A stretch of 64,000 nucleotides of DNA from contig NZ_LBMW01000016.1 in NCBI RefSeq assembly GCF_026168105.1, forward strand, positions 1 to 64,000, read 5' to 3'. A program made the position numbers and the translations under genes. The notes beneath the pieces are model-generated. The model made no database searches. It was given only the letters and a program-made list of their open reading frames with translations, and was not told where the DNA came from. Origin of the DNA: Streptomyces hygroscopicus. GTDB lineage: Bacteria > Actinomycetota > Actinomycetes > Streptomycetales > Streptomycetaceae. Numbering within the stretch: position 1 is the first letter of the stretch; every line of letters begins with the position of its first letter. Positions 33,656 through 41,804 of this stretch are shown one piece after another.

Positions 33656-34456
33656 TCAGCCGCGCTGGATCCCGGTGGTGTCCTGCAGCACGCCGCGACG
33701 GCCGTCCTGAGTCTGCGCCACCAGCGCCGGACCGCGCTGCTCGACGGCCAAGTACCAGGTGCCCGGCGCGAGTTCGGCGATCGGTGTGGGCGAGCCGTCC
33801 TCCGCGTACAGCGGACGCGGCACCGGCACGGCGAACCAGAACGGCGAGAAGTCCGCCGCGGCGGGGGCCGGCTGCGGCTGTCCGCCGAAGGGCTGACCCT
33901 GCTGCGGCTGGCTGCCGAACGACGGCTGCTGCGCGCCCGGGTAGCCGTAACCGCCCTGCGGCTGCGCGCCGTAGGGCTGGGGAGCGGCGGGCTTGGGGGC
34001 GGGGAGAAGAGGGGCCTGGAGGGCCGGGACGAGGGGGGTGGCGACGGCGGCCGCGGCCATGACCAGGGCGGCGACCAGGCCGAGGATCGCACCCGTGCCG
34101 GCGCTGAGGCCACTCGAACCGTCACGGATGTTGTCGAAGCCTCCGGCCGGGTCGAAGACGTTGCCGAGTGCGCTCCACGCGGCGAACACCGTGAAGGCGG
34201 CGCCGAACTGACCGAGGTCGAGGCCGACGACCTTGGGCGTCTGCGGAAGTCCGCGGGCGACGACGACGAGCGCGGCGCCGATGATGCCCGCCAGGAAGAC
34301 GCTCAGCAGGAGCGGTCCGCTGCCCCAGGCGTTGGGGAGGCTGATGCCGCTGGGGGCCCCGTCAATCGAGTAGATGTCGAGGAACGACGCGATGAACAGC
34401 AGTACCGCTGCTCCGATCACCACGCCGTCGCCCCTAGTGAGGGAGCGGATGTTCAC
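33656..34456 (-). CDS. DUF5336-like membrane protein with Pro/Gln-rich tail
   Basis: A 266-residue protein starting at GTG 34456 (MNIRSLTRGDGVVIGAAVLL). Four transmembrane helices occupy residues ~12-150. A low-complexity cytoplasmic or extracellular linker rich in P, Q, G and Y follows (PYGAQPQGGYGYPGAQQPSF). The C-terminal ~60 residues form a small beta-rich module (LAPGTWYLAVEQRGPALVAQ, QDGRRGVLQDTTGIQRG). The layout matches actinobacterial DUF5336-type proteins of unknown role. It is a single-gene unit with its own terminator. Confidence 0.78.
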   Translation of the reverse strand: MNIRSLTRGDGVVIGAAVLLFIASFLDIYSIDGAPSGISLPNAWGSGPLLLSVFLAGIIGAALVVVARGLPQTPKVVGLDLGQFGAAFTVFAAWSALGNVFDPAGGFDNIRDGSSGLSAGTGAILGLVAALVMAAAAVATPLVPALQAPLLPAPKPAAPQPYGAQPQGGYGYPGAQQPSFGSQPQQGQPFGGQPQPAPAAADFSPFWFAVPVPRPLYAEDGSPTPIAELAPGTWYLAVEQRGPALVAQTQDGRRGVLQDTTGIQRG

Positions 34457-34612
34457 TTCGGGTCCTTCGTCTGTCGTCTCGTCGGTGGAGGCGTCGCTGT
34501 CACCATGTCGACCTCGGGCCGCGGTGTGAAGCGCGGGGGTGGGCCCTTTATCGTACGGGCGACACTATCGTCCGCCCGAGCTGGGTGTCCGCCGGGTCCG
34601 GACGGGTGATCG

Positions 34613-35554
34613 CTACCCGCGCAGGAAACTCACGATTCCCTCAGAGATTCCTTGCGCCGCCTTCTGCCGCCACGCATCGCTGGTCAACAGTGCCGCGTCC
34701 TTGCTGTCGCGCATGTTGCCGCACTCGATGAACACCTTTGGAACCGTTGACAGATTGAGACCGCCGAGATCGTCGCGCACGACCAGACCGGTGCCGCCGC
34801 CCACGTAGTTGGAGGGTGCGCTTCCGGTGACGCGGACGAAGCTGCCCGCGACCCGTTCGCCGAGCGAGCGCGAGGAGGCCATGATCGGACGGGTGTCCGC
34901 GGCGCCTTGGTGCACCGAGGCCGGAAGGATCACATGGAAGCCGCGGTCGCCCTCCGCCGCACCGTCCGCGTGGATGGAGATCGCCGCGTCGGCGTGCGCC
35001 TCGTTGCCGAAGCGCGCCCGTTCGTCCACGCACGGTCCCCACGGGCGGTCCCCGTCCTGGGTGAACTTCACCGTGGCGCCCTGCTGCTGGAGGATCGTGC
35101 GCAGCCGGCGTGCCACGTCCAGCGTGAAACGTGCCTCCGTGTAGCCGGAGTTGGTGGAGGTCCCGGTGGTGTCGCATTCCTTCCAGTTCGTCCCGATGTT
35201 CACCTTGCGGTTGATCTCGGTGGCGTGCTGGACGTTGCCGGGATTGTGCCCGGGGTCGATGACGACGACCTTGCCCCTGAGCGCCCCGGACGCGTCCGCG
35301 GCGGCGGTCGGAGTCCGCGCCGGGGAGGCGGCCGGCTGCTTGCCGTCGTCCTCGGGGGAGCCCGTGACGGTCGAGGGCGCCGAGGAACGCGTGGCGGGCG
35401 CGGCGCCGGACCGGCCGCCGGTGTCGGCCACCGCCTCGTACACCAGCCAGCCGACGAGCGCGGCCGGCACCAGCGCGGCGACCGCCACCATCAGCGGTCC
35501 GCGCCGGGGGCGGCGCGGCTGCGGAGGATCGAAGTCGGGACCCACGTACGACAT
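34613..35554 (-). CDS. N-acetylmuramoyl-L-alanine amidase (Amidase_3)
   Basis: A 313-residue peptidoglycan amidase. ATG at 35554. A short cytoplasmic head with PRRPRRG precedes one transmembrane helix (LMVAVAALVPAALVGWLVYE), so it is anchored or exported. After a Ser/Thr/Pro linker the zinc amidase domain starts at VVVIDPGHNPGNVQ (first His), continues with SGYTEARFTLDVARRLRTIL (catalytic-site Glu) and DAAISIHADGA (second His), and ends VPKVFIECGNMRDSKDAALL with the catalytic Glu. It hydrolyses the bond between N-acetylmuramic acid and L-alanine. Confidence 0.92.
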   Translation of the reverse strand: MSYVGPDFDPPQPRRPRRGPLMVAVAALVPAALVGWLVYEAVADTGGRSGAAPATRSSAPSTVTGSPEDDGKQPAASPARTPTAAADASGALRGKVVVIDPGHNPGNVQHATEINRKVNIGTNWKECDTTGTSTNSGYTEARFTLDVARRLRTILQQQGATVKFTQDGDRPWGPCVDERARFGNEAHADAAISIHADGAAEGDRGFHVILPASVHQGAADTRPIMASSRSLGERVAGSFVRVTGSAPSNYVGGGTGLVVRDDLGGLNLSTVPKVFIECGNMRDSKDAALLTSDAWRQKAAQGISEGIVSFLRG

Positions 35555-35564
35555 GACTGCGACC

Positions 35565-36266
35565 CTAACCGCGCGGTCCGCTCCCCGCCCGCGTTCGCCT
35601 CAGGACGCGCAGTGAGTCGGTCACCGAGACCTCCGTGAACGCGCCGGACCCGAGCGCCCTGAGGTACACCCGGTACGGAGCCTGACCGGTGAACTCGTCC
35701 TCGGGGTCCGGGAAGACGTCGTGGATGACGAGCAGCCCGCCTTCGGCCACGTGCGGGGCCCAGCCCTCGTAGTCGGCGCTCGCGTGTTCGTCGGTGTGGC
35801 CGCCGTCGATGAACACGAGACCGAGCGGGGTGTTCCAGACCCTGGCCACCTGCGGCGAACGGCCCACCAGCGCGACCACGTGGTTCTCCAGGCCCGCCCG
35901 GTGCAGCGTGCGGCGGAACGTGGGCAGCGTGTCCATCAGGCCGACCTCGGGGTCGACCGTCTCCGGGTCGTGGTAGTCCCAGCCCGGCTGCTGCTCCTCG
36001 CTGCCGCGGTGGTGGTCGACGGTGAGCGCGGTGACCCCGGCGGAACGGGCCGCGTCGGCGAGCAGGATCGTGGAGCGCCCGCAGTACGTTCCGACCTCCA
36101 GCAGGGGCAGCCCGAGCCGCCCGGCCGCGACCGCGGCCTCGTACAGCGCGAGCCCCTCGCGCAGCGGCATGAACCCCTTGGCGGCCTCGAACGTCGCCAG
36201 GATCTCGGGTGAGGGTCCCCCCTGCTCGAGCGAAGGCGAGTGCTCGGGGGAGGGTGCCGCGGGCAT
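35565..36266 (-). CDS. SAM-dependent methyltransferase (Methyltransf_24-like)
   Basis: A 233-residue class I methyltransferase. The ATG at 36266 (MPAAPSPEHSPSLEQGG) follows GAAAGGA. Its first ~20 residues are encoded by copy 3 of the dispersed repeat, so the native N-terminus was probably altered. Motif I is PLLEVGTYCGRSTILLADAA, then ALTVDHHRGSEEQQPG, ALVGRSPQVARVW, GLVFIDGGHTDEHASADYEG and GGLLVIHDVFPDPEDEF, a pattern shared with class 24 O-methyltransferases. The stop lies 11 bp before the start of the amidase gene on the same strand. Confidence 0.87.
   Translation of the reverse strand: MPAAPSPEHSPSLEQGGPSPEILATFEAAKGFMPLREGLALYEAAVAAGRLGLPLLEVGTYCGRSTILLADAARSAGVTALTVDHHRGSEEQQPGWDYHDPETVDPEVGLMDTLPTFRRTLHRAGLENHVVALVGRSPQVARVWNTPLGLVFIDGGHTDEHASADYEGWAPHVAEGGLLVIHDVFPDPEDEFTGQAPYRVYLRALGSGAFTEVSVTDSLRVLRRTRAGSGPRG
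36213..36250 (+). repeat. Dispersed palindromic element, copy 3 (N-terminus of methyltransferase gene)
   Basis: gggtcccccctgctcgagcg followed by aaggcgagtgctcggggg. It is translated on the minus strand as SPEHSPSLEQGGPS. Confidence 0.85.
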
Positions 36267-36402
36267 GGGGGTCCTTTCGGTCGTCGGTGCGGGCAGGCGC
36301 CGTACGGCCCCGGTGGCGTCGTACGGACCTGTGGACGGCCCATGCTGCCGCACCCCCCGTCACGTGGGAGAGGGGGGGTGCGGGTGTGCGTCCGGACCCG
36401 GA

Positions 36403-38142
36403 TCAGGCCGGGACCGTCTCCCCCGGCAGGGAGAGGTCCAGGTCGACCGGGCGGTCGTCGCCGGTGTGGGTCGCCGACGAGGCGAGCGGGGCGTGGCCCA
36501 CGGCCCTGGCGGCCAGCACATAGGGGCCCTTGGCCGGCACCGCCAGCACGTAGCTGCCGTCCTCCCCGGACAGCGTGGCACCCGCCTGCCGGCCCCGGCG
36601 GTCGATCAGCGTGACCTTGGCGCGGGCGACCGGGGCCCCCTCGGCGTCCAGGATCCGGCCGCGGAAGCCCCGCAGCACCTCCTCGGCCCGCTCCAGGTTG
36701 GCGTCCTCCTCGCTGCTCGCGCGCAGCTGCGGCTTCGCCGAGGGGCGCTGCCCGGGCAGGAAGAGGGCGAGCAGCAGGCCGAGCGCCACCGCGGCGGTCG
36801 CGATCAGGAAGGAGACGCGGAAGCCGTGCATGGTGGGGATGGCAAGGCCGTTCACATGGTGTGCGGTGTTGGCCAGCACCATGCCGATGACGGCGCTGGA
36901 GACCGACGTGCCGATCGAACGCATCAGGGTGTTGAGGCCGTTGGCCGCGCCCGTCTCGGAGGCCGGGACCGCGCCGACGATCAGCGCGGGCAGCGAGGAG
37001 TACGCGAGGCCGATGCCCGCGCCCAGGACCACCGAGGTGACCACGGTCTGCCAGGCGGCGCCCATCAGGCCGAGGCCGCCGCCGTAGCCGATGGCGATGA
37101 CCAGCAGGCCGATGATGAGGGTGACCTTCGGGCCGTACCTGGCGGACAGCCGGGCGTAGACCGGCGCGGTGAACATCATCGTGAGGCCCAGCGGCGCCAC
37201 GCAGAAGCCCGCGACCACCATCGACCGGCCGAGGCCGTACCCGGTGGCGGTGGGCAGCTGGAGCAGCTGCGGCAGGACGAGGGAGACGACGTAGAAGGAG
37301 ACGCCGACCATGATCGAGGCCAGGTTGGTGAGCAGCACCTCACGGCGGGCGCTGGTGCGCAGGTCCACGAGCGGGGCGCTGACGCGCAGCTCCAGCAGCC
37401 CCCACAGGAGGAGGACGGTGACGGAGGCCGCGAACATGCCGAGCGTGGTGGCGGACGCCCAGCCCCAGTCGCTGCCCTTGGTGATCGGCAGCAGGAGCAG
37501 CACCAGGCCGGCGGACAGGCCGAGCGCGCCCAGCAGGTCGAAAGAGCCCTCGGCGCGGGCCGGGGACTCCGGCACGACGAGGAGGGTGAGGACGATGGAG
37601 AGGGCGCCGAGTCCGGCGGCGCCGAAGAACAGGGCGTGCCAGTCGGCGTGTTGGGCGACCAGGGACGCGGCGGGCAGCGCGAGTCCGCCGCCGACTCCGA
37701 TCGAGGAGCTCATCAGGGCCATCGCGGAGCCGAGCCGTTCGCGGGGCAGCATGTCGCGCATCAGGCCGATGCCGAGCGGTATCGCGCCCATGGCGAAGCC
37801 CTGGAGCGTGCGCCCGACGATCATCGGCAGCACGGTGCTGGTGAATCCGCTGACCAGCGCCCCGACCACCATGACGGCCAGGCTGGTGAGCAGCATCCGC
37901 CGCTTGCCGTAGAGGTCGCCCAGGCGGCCCATGATCGGCGTGGCCACGGCGCCAGAGAGCAGGGTCGAGGTCAGGACCCAGGTGGCGTTGCTGGGCGAGG
38001 TGCTCAGCAACTGGGGCAGATCCTTGATGACCGGGACCAGCAGGGTCTGCATCACCGCGACCACGATGCCCGCGAAGGCGAGCACCGGCACGACCGCGCC
38101 GGACGGCCTGCGGACGGGCTGGTCGGTGGTCGTGTGCGTCAT
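36403..38142 (-). CDS. MFS transporter with C-terminal carboxypeptidase-regulatory-like domain
   Basis: A 579-residue exporter. The ATG at 38142 (MTHTTTDQPVRRPSG) has GGAGG about 12 nt upstream. Fourteen helices carry motif A as GRLGDLYGKRRM and RTLQGFAMGAIPLGIG. Past residue ~490 comes a soluble domain: LRGFRGRILDAEGAPVARAK, then VTLIDRRGRQAGATLSGEDG and SYVLAVPAKGPYVLAARAVG, a CarboxypepD_reg-like beta sandwich placed after the last helix. Such a fusion is uncommon for MFS proteins. The promoter contains a TCTGACG-TTT-CGTCAGA inverted repeat. Substrate unknown. Confidence 0.88.
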   Translation of the reverse strand: MTHTTTDQPVRRPSGAVVPVLAFAGIVVAVMQTLLVPVIKDLPQLLSTSPSNATWVLTSTLLSGAVATPIMGRLGDLYGKRRMLLTSLAVMVVGALVSGFTSTVLPMIVGRTLQGFAMGAIPLGIGLMRDMLPRERLGSAMALMSSSIGVGGGLALPAASLVAQHADWHALFFGAAGLGALSIVLTLLVVPESPARAEGSFDLLGALGLSAGLVLLLLPITKGSDWGWASATTLGMFAASVTVLLLWGLLELRVSAPLVDLRTSARREVLLTNLASIMVGVSFYVVSLVLPQLLQLPTATGYGLGRSMVVAGFCVAPLGLTMMFTAPVYARLSARYGPKVTLIIGLLVIAIGYGGGLGLMGAAWQTVVTSVVLGAGIGLAYSSLPALIVGAVPASETGAANGLNTLMRSIGTSVSSAVIGMVLANTAHHVNGLAIPTMHGFRVSFLIATAAVALGLLLALFLPGQRPSAKPQLRASSEEDANLERAEEVLRGFRGRILDAEGAPVARAKVTLIDRRGRQAGATLSGEDGSYVLAVPAKGPYVLAARAVGHAPLASSATHTGDDRPVDLDLSLPGETVPA

Positions 38143-38516
38143 GACGAGGGGCCTCCAGGCCGGAAGGGGAGTGGTGCGCGCGGGATCGTTCGCGAAGATC
38201 CGCGCGGGATAGGTGCTGGGTAAACCTCGTATGCACGGGCAACTATTCCGATGCTTCGGCATACTAATGAATCCTTGAACATTCCATGGGAATCTGACGT
38301 TTCGTCAGACCGGCCCTCCGGGCTCCGCATGCGCCTCGGCCCCGCCTTCGATTTCGCCCGCCTGCGGCTCGGGGCCATATGGCCGGGGCCATATGAGTGG
38401 TTTCTCCGTGCACCATTTGCGGGGGTTTGTCAGGCCAAATAGGTTCGACGTGCATCTGGTGGTGGGCGAGGTGCCGTGTGGGCTCGCCCACCCAATCCGA
38501 CAAGGAAGGTTTCGAA
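38143..38516. other. Intergenic region with operator, no gene
   Basis: A 374-bp divergent region. It holds the inverted repeat at 38293 and a GGCCATATGGCC palindrome at 38373-38384 followed by a partial copy (ggggccatatg). Base composition is lower in GC than the neighbours. Confidence 0.5.
38293..38309. promoter_or_regulatory. TCTGACG-N3-CGTCAGA inverted repeat upstream of the MFS gene
   Basis: TCTGACGTTTCGTCAGA has perfect 7-bp arms and a 3-bp spacer, 151 bp upstream of the MFS start. It shares the CTGACG-N3-CGTCAG core with the site at 33569. Confidence 0.65.
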
Positions 38517-38969
38517 GTGTCGACCGATCGGACCATCAATGTTCGGTTCTTCAACATGTGGGGTGCGGACATTCAGAACGTCGTTCTGAAGTTCAGCGCG
38601 TCCAAGAGTGGTGTCGAAGCCGATACGTACAAGATCGACTCGCTGAAGAACGGGGAGAGTGCCGGACCGTTCCTTCGGCACTACCAGACCGGGATCGGCT
38701 CGGAGGAATTCGACTACTGGTACGTCGAATTTATTTCCTCGGGGGCGCCGAGCGGAAAGTTCTGGTGCAAGAACAACTTCTCCTGCGTGCTGGACTCCGA
38801 CGTCGACAACACTCGGGAGGCCCACTTCTGGATCGGTGGGACCAAGAAGGAGGCGTACACAGGATTCCCCGAGGACGGGGGCGGCTGGGAAGACGGATAC
38901 AACGGAACTCCGTCGGAGGACCCTGGGAGCAATTACACGTGCTATGTCAGCCTGGACGGGCCCGCCTGA
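38517..38969 (+). CDS. Small aromatic-rich beta-sheet protein, unknown
   Basis: A 150-residue protein from GTG 38517 (MSTDRTINVRFFNMWGADIQ) with GGAAGG 7 nt upstream. It is rich in aromatic and beta-forming residues (FDYWYVEFISSGAPSGKFWC, HFWIGGTKKEAYTGF) and has three cysteines. No signal peptide is evident. Codon use is less GC-skewed than in neighbours, suggesting acquisition. The layout is loosely reminiscent of small cytolysin-like or 'up-regulated in Daf-2' type proteins, but I cannot assign a family. Confidence 0.72.
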   Translation: MSTDRTINVRFFNMWGADIQNVVLKFSASKSGVEADTYKIDSLKNGESAGPFLRHYQTGIGSEEFDYWYVEFISSGAPSGKFWCKNNFSCVLDSDVDNTREAHFWIGGTKKEAYTGFPEDGGGWEDGYNGTPSEDPGSNYTCYVSLDGPA

Positions 38970-39018
38970 TCGGCCGAGACCTCTTCGGCCACCAGGCGCG
39001 GCGAACACCGTTGCAGTA

Positions 39019-39630
39019 CTAGAGCCACCCCTGCTGCCGGGCCTCCCGCATCGCCTCCATGCGGTTGCGGGTGCCCGTCTTGCCGATGGCGGAGGAGAGG
39101 TAGTTGCGAACCGTGGACTCGGAAAGATGGAGCCTGGCCGCGATGTCGGCCACCGTCGCCCCGTCCACGGAGGCCTTCAGGACGTCGCACTCACGCACGG
39201 TCAGCGGGTTGGGACCGGCACTGAGCGCGGCCGTGGCGAGCGCGGGGTCGACGACCGTCTCGCCGGCCAGCACCTGCCGGATCGCGGCGGCCAGATCCTC
39301 CACCGGCCCGTCCTTGACCAGGAAGCCCGCGGCGCCCGCCTCCATGGCACGGCGCAGATAGCCCGGGCGGCCGAAGGTGGTGAGGATCAACACCCGGCAG
39401 TCCGGGGCCCGTTCGCGCAGCACGGCCGCCGCGTCCAGGCCGCTCATCCCCGGCAGTTCGATGTCCAGCAGGGCCACGTCCGGGCGGTGGGCCAAGGCGG
39501 CGTCCACGATCGCGTCGCCTGCCGCGACCTGTGCGACGACCTCGATGTCCTCCTCCATGCCGAGCAGCAGTGCGAGGGCGCCGCGCATCATGCCCTGGTC
39601 CTCGGCGAGCAGGACCCTGATGCATTTCAC
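39019..39630 (-). CDS. NarL/DesR-type response regulator
   Basis: A 203-residue response regulator. The receiver domain begins IRVLLAEDQGMMRGALALLL (acidic pocket ED) with the phosphoacceptor aspartate at D56 (VALLDIELPG), then the LTTFGRPG threonine and FLVKDGP lysine. The C-terminal LuxR-type HTH is PLTVRECDVLKASVDGATVA, DIAARLHLSESTVRNYLSSA. GTG 39630 (MKCIRVLL) is preferred; GTG 39660 is an alternative. It is the last gene of an ABC exporter/sensor kinase operon and would respond to its partner kinase. Confidence 0.9.
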   Translation of the reverse strand: MKCIRVLLAEDQGMMRGALALLLGMEEDIEVVAQVAAGDAIVDAALAHRPDVALLDIELPGMSGLDAAAVLRERAPDCRVLILTTFGRPGYLRRAMEAGAAGFLVKDGPVEDLAAAIRQVLAGETVVDPALATAALSAGPNPLTVRECDVLKASVDGATVADIAARLHLSESTVRNYLSSAIGKTGTRNRMEAMREARQQGWL

Positions 39631-39762
39631 CGGCCTGTGACGGGGAGGGATCTCATCCACGAGGCCAAGCGTACGGGGCGTGCGCGCCCGCCCGGGCGGC
39701 CCCCGGTGGCGCCAACACCTGCGACGGCGCCACGTCATGGGCGGACGACGCGAGCCGGGTCG

Positions 39763-41067
39763 TCAGTCGGTCGTGGGCGCCGTGGCCGCCGCGCGTAGGG
39801 CGTACGGCGGCCGGCCGGGGAGTTCGGACTCCACCGGGAGTTCGGCGGTGACCTTGAAGCCGCCGCGCGGCGACGGGCCGGCCCGCAGGGAGCCGCCCGC
39901 CGCCGTGAGCCGCTCGGTCAGGCCCTTCAGACCGGTCCCGCCGACACCCGCGGGGGCCGGTGCCGAGGGCTCGCCGTCGCCGTTGTCGGAGACCGTCAGC
40001 CGGACGCGTTCGGCCGTACTGTCGACGGTGATCCCGCAGCGGTTCGCGCCGCTGTGGCGTACGGCGTTGGTGACCGCCTCCCGTACCACCCAGCCGAGCA
40101 GTGCCTCGGTCTGGGGCACCAGGGGAGCACCGGACCGGCGTACGACGGGTTCGATGCCGGCGGCGGTCAGGGCCGAGCGGGCACGGTCCAGTTCCGTGGT
40201 CAGACTGCCCTCGCGGTAGCCCGTCACCGCCTCGCGGATCTCGGTGAGCGCCTGGCGGCCGACCGACTCGATGTCCGTCACCTGTGCCAGTGCCGCCTCC
40301 AGATCGCGGGGGGCCAGCCGGCGGGCCGCCTCCGACTTCACCACGATCACCGAGAGGGTGTGGCCCAGCAGGTCGTGAAGATCGCGCGAGAAGCGCATGC
40401 GTTCCTTCTCCACCGCGCGCCGGGCCAGCTCCTCGCGGGCGGCGCGCAGCTCCCGTACGGCCTCGGAGAGGGACAGGATCGCCGCCGTCACCCAGGTCGA
40501 GATCCAGGTGGCATAGGCGATGTTGAGCCCGCTCCAGCCGTCGCGGACGCCGGAGACCGCGCCCGCCAGCACGGCCACTACCGTACCGAGTTGGCGCAGG
40601 CGCGGTCCGCGCAGGACCGCGCCGGCCGCCAGGCCCAGCAGCGGGAAGAACAGCAGCCAGTTGCCGCCGTAGCCGATGGCGAGCCCGCAGGTCACCACGG
40701 TCATCAGCCCGAGGGCCACCCGAGTGGAGACGGCCTCGCGCGTCCTCTTGTCGAAAGCGCGGAACACCAAGTAGATGTACAGGGAGTTGAAGGCGAGCAG
40801 GCCCGTCCCCCCGATCCACGGGTTCGGGGTCTTGCCCTGGAAGATGTTGGAGAAGGCGCCCATCCCCATCAGCAGCCATGGAAGCAGGGTGAAACCGGTG
40901 GGAGGCGGGCCCGGATGCTCGTCGACCTTCCCGGCCTTGCACGCGGCCCGGTGCTCGGCCTTGAGGCGCGCCTTGTTCTCCTGGTAGTGGCGCTGCTGCC
41001 GCCGCCCTTCCTCGAGCGCCGCCCGCCATGTCTCCACGTGCCCCGCGAACTTCTGCGACCACGACAT
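39763..41067 (-). CDS. DesK-type sensor histidine kinase
   Basis: A 434-residue membrane sensor. The ATG at 41067 follows GGGAGCGGG. A ~60-residue charged head (RRQQRHYQENKARLKAEHRA) precedes about five helices (residues ~65-195). The HisKA_3 domain has RMRFSRDLHDLLGHTLSVIV with the phosphorylated histidine in the DLHD motif. The HATPase region includes VVREAVTNAVRHSGANRCGI (N-box), LTVSDNGDGEP (G1) and GVGGTGLKGLTERL (G2). It lies between the ABC permease and the response regulator genes, so it probably senses a membrane or drug cue and controls the exporter. Confidence 0.92.
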   Translation of the reverse strand: MSWSQKFAGHVETWRAALEEGRRQQRHYQENKARLKAEHRAACKAGKVDEHPGPPPTGFTLLPWLLMGMGAFSNIFQGKTPNPWIGGTGLLAFNSLYIYLVFRAFDKRTREAVSTRVALGLMTVVTCGLAIGYGGNWLLFFPLLGLAAGAVLRGPRLRQLGTVVAVLAGAVSGVRDGWSGLNIAYATWISTWVTAAILSLSEAVRELRAAREELARRAVEKERMRFSRDLHDLLGHTLSVIVVKSEAARRLAPRDLEAALAQVTDIESVGRQALTEIREAVTGYREGSLTTELDRARSALTAAGIEPVVRRSGAPLVPQTEALLGWVVREAVTNAVRHSGANRCGITVDSTAERVRLTVSDNGDGEPSAPAPAGVGGTGLKGLTERLTAAGGSLRAGPSPRGGFKVTAELPVESELPGRPPYALRAAATAPTTD

Positions 41068-41084
41068 GTTCCCGCTCCCCCCGT

Positions 41085-41804
41085 TCAGACGTTCCGCCCG
41101 GCCCGGCGGTACGCCAGAACAGCGTACGAACCGAACGCCCCCGACCAGGCCGCGAGCACGAGGACCGCACCGACGGCCGGGGCGTGTCCGTCGGCGACCG
41201 ACGTGCCGAGTTGGGCGAAGCGGTGCGTCGGTGTGTACGCGGACACCGAGCGCAGCCAGCCGGGGAACAGGGCCGTCGGGAACCACAGGCCGCCGAGCAC
41301 CGCGAGCCCCAGGTTGCAGACCATGTTCACCACGCCCGTGGTCTGCGCGGTCAGCCGGTAGCCGTTGCCGAGACCGAGCAGGGTGAAGGGGAGCGAACCG
41401 AGCCACAGCAGCAGCGCGAGAGCCGCCCACTGCCAGACCGCCAGCCGTACGCCGTTGACCAGAGCGCCCGCCGTGAGCACCGCGACGATCGCGGGCAGCA
41501 CGGTCACCGAACCGGTCAGCGCCCGGCCTGCGACGACCTGGCGCGGGGTCATCGGGGTCACCCTCAGCTGCCGCAGCCAGCCGATCGCACGGTCCTCGGC
41601 CACCCCGCCGCCGGTGTTCAGCGCCGAGCCGACCGCGCCGTACGCGGCCATGCCCACCATGGAAGCCGTCTTCCATGCGCCGTCGTTCGCGCCGATGTTG
41701 GTGAAGAGCAGATACATCATCACCGGCATCGCGATCCCGCCGATCACGAAGCCCACGTCGCGCAGCGTCCGGCGCACCTCGAGCCGCAGATAATCCAGCA
41801 TCAC
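41085..41804 (-). CDS. ABC-2 type transporter permease
   Basis: A 239-residue permease with six transmembrane helices, starting at GTG 41804 in a GTGA overlap with the ATPase stop. It contains the amphipathic connecting helix (MMLDYLRLEVRRTLRD), the cytoplasmic loop WLRQLRVTPMTPRQVVAGRA typical of ABC-2 membrane proteins, and the late LGGLWFPTALFPGWLRSVSA segment. It forms an efflux pump with the ATPase encoded upstream and lies 17 bp from the kinase gene. Confidence 0.92.
   Translation of the reverse strand: MMLDYLRLEVRRTLRDVGFVIGGIAMPVMMYLLFTNIGANDGAWKTASMVGMAAYGAVGSALNTGGGVAEDRAIGWLRQLRVTPMTPRQVVAGRALTGSVTVLPAIVAVLTAGALVNGVRLAVWQWAALALLLWLGSLPFTLLGLGNGYRLTAQTTGVVNMVCNLGLAVLGGLWFPTALFPGWLRSVSAYTPTHRFAQLGTSVADGHAPAVGAVLVLAAWSGAFGSYAVLAYRRAGRNV

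Noticed and set aside
38373..38395. GGCCATATGGCC palindrome as a regulatory site
   Set aside because: It is a short self-complementary sequence with a partial neighbour copy; no counterpart in other promoters here.
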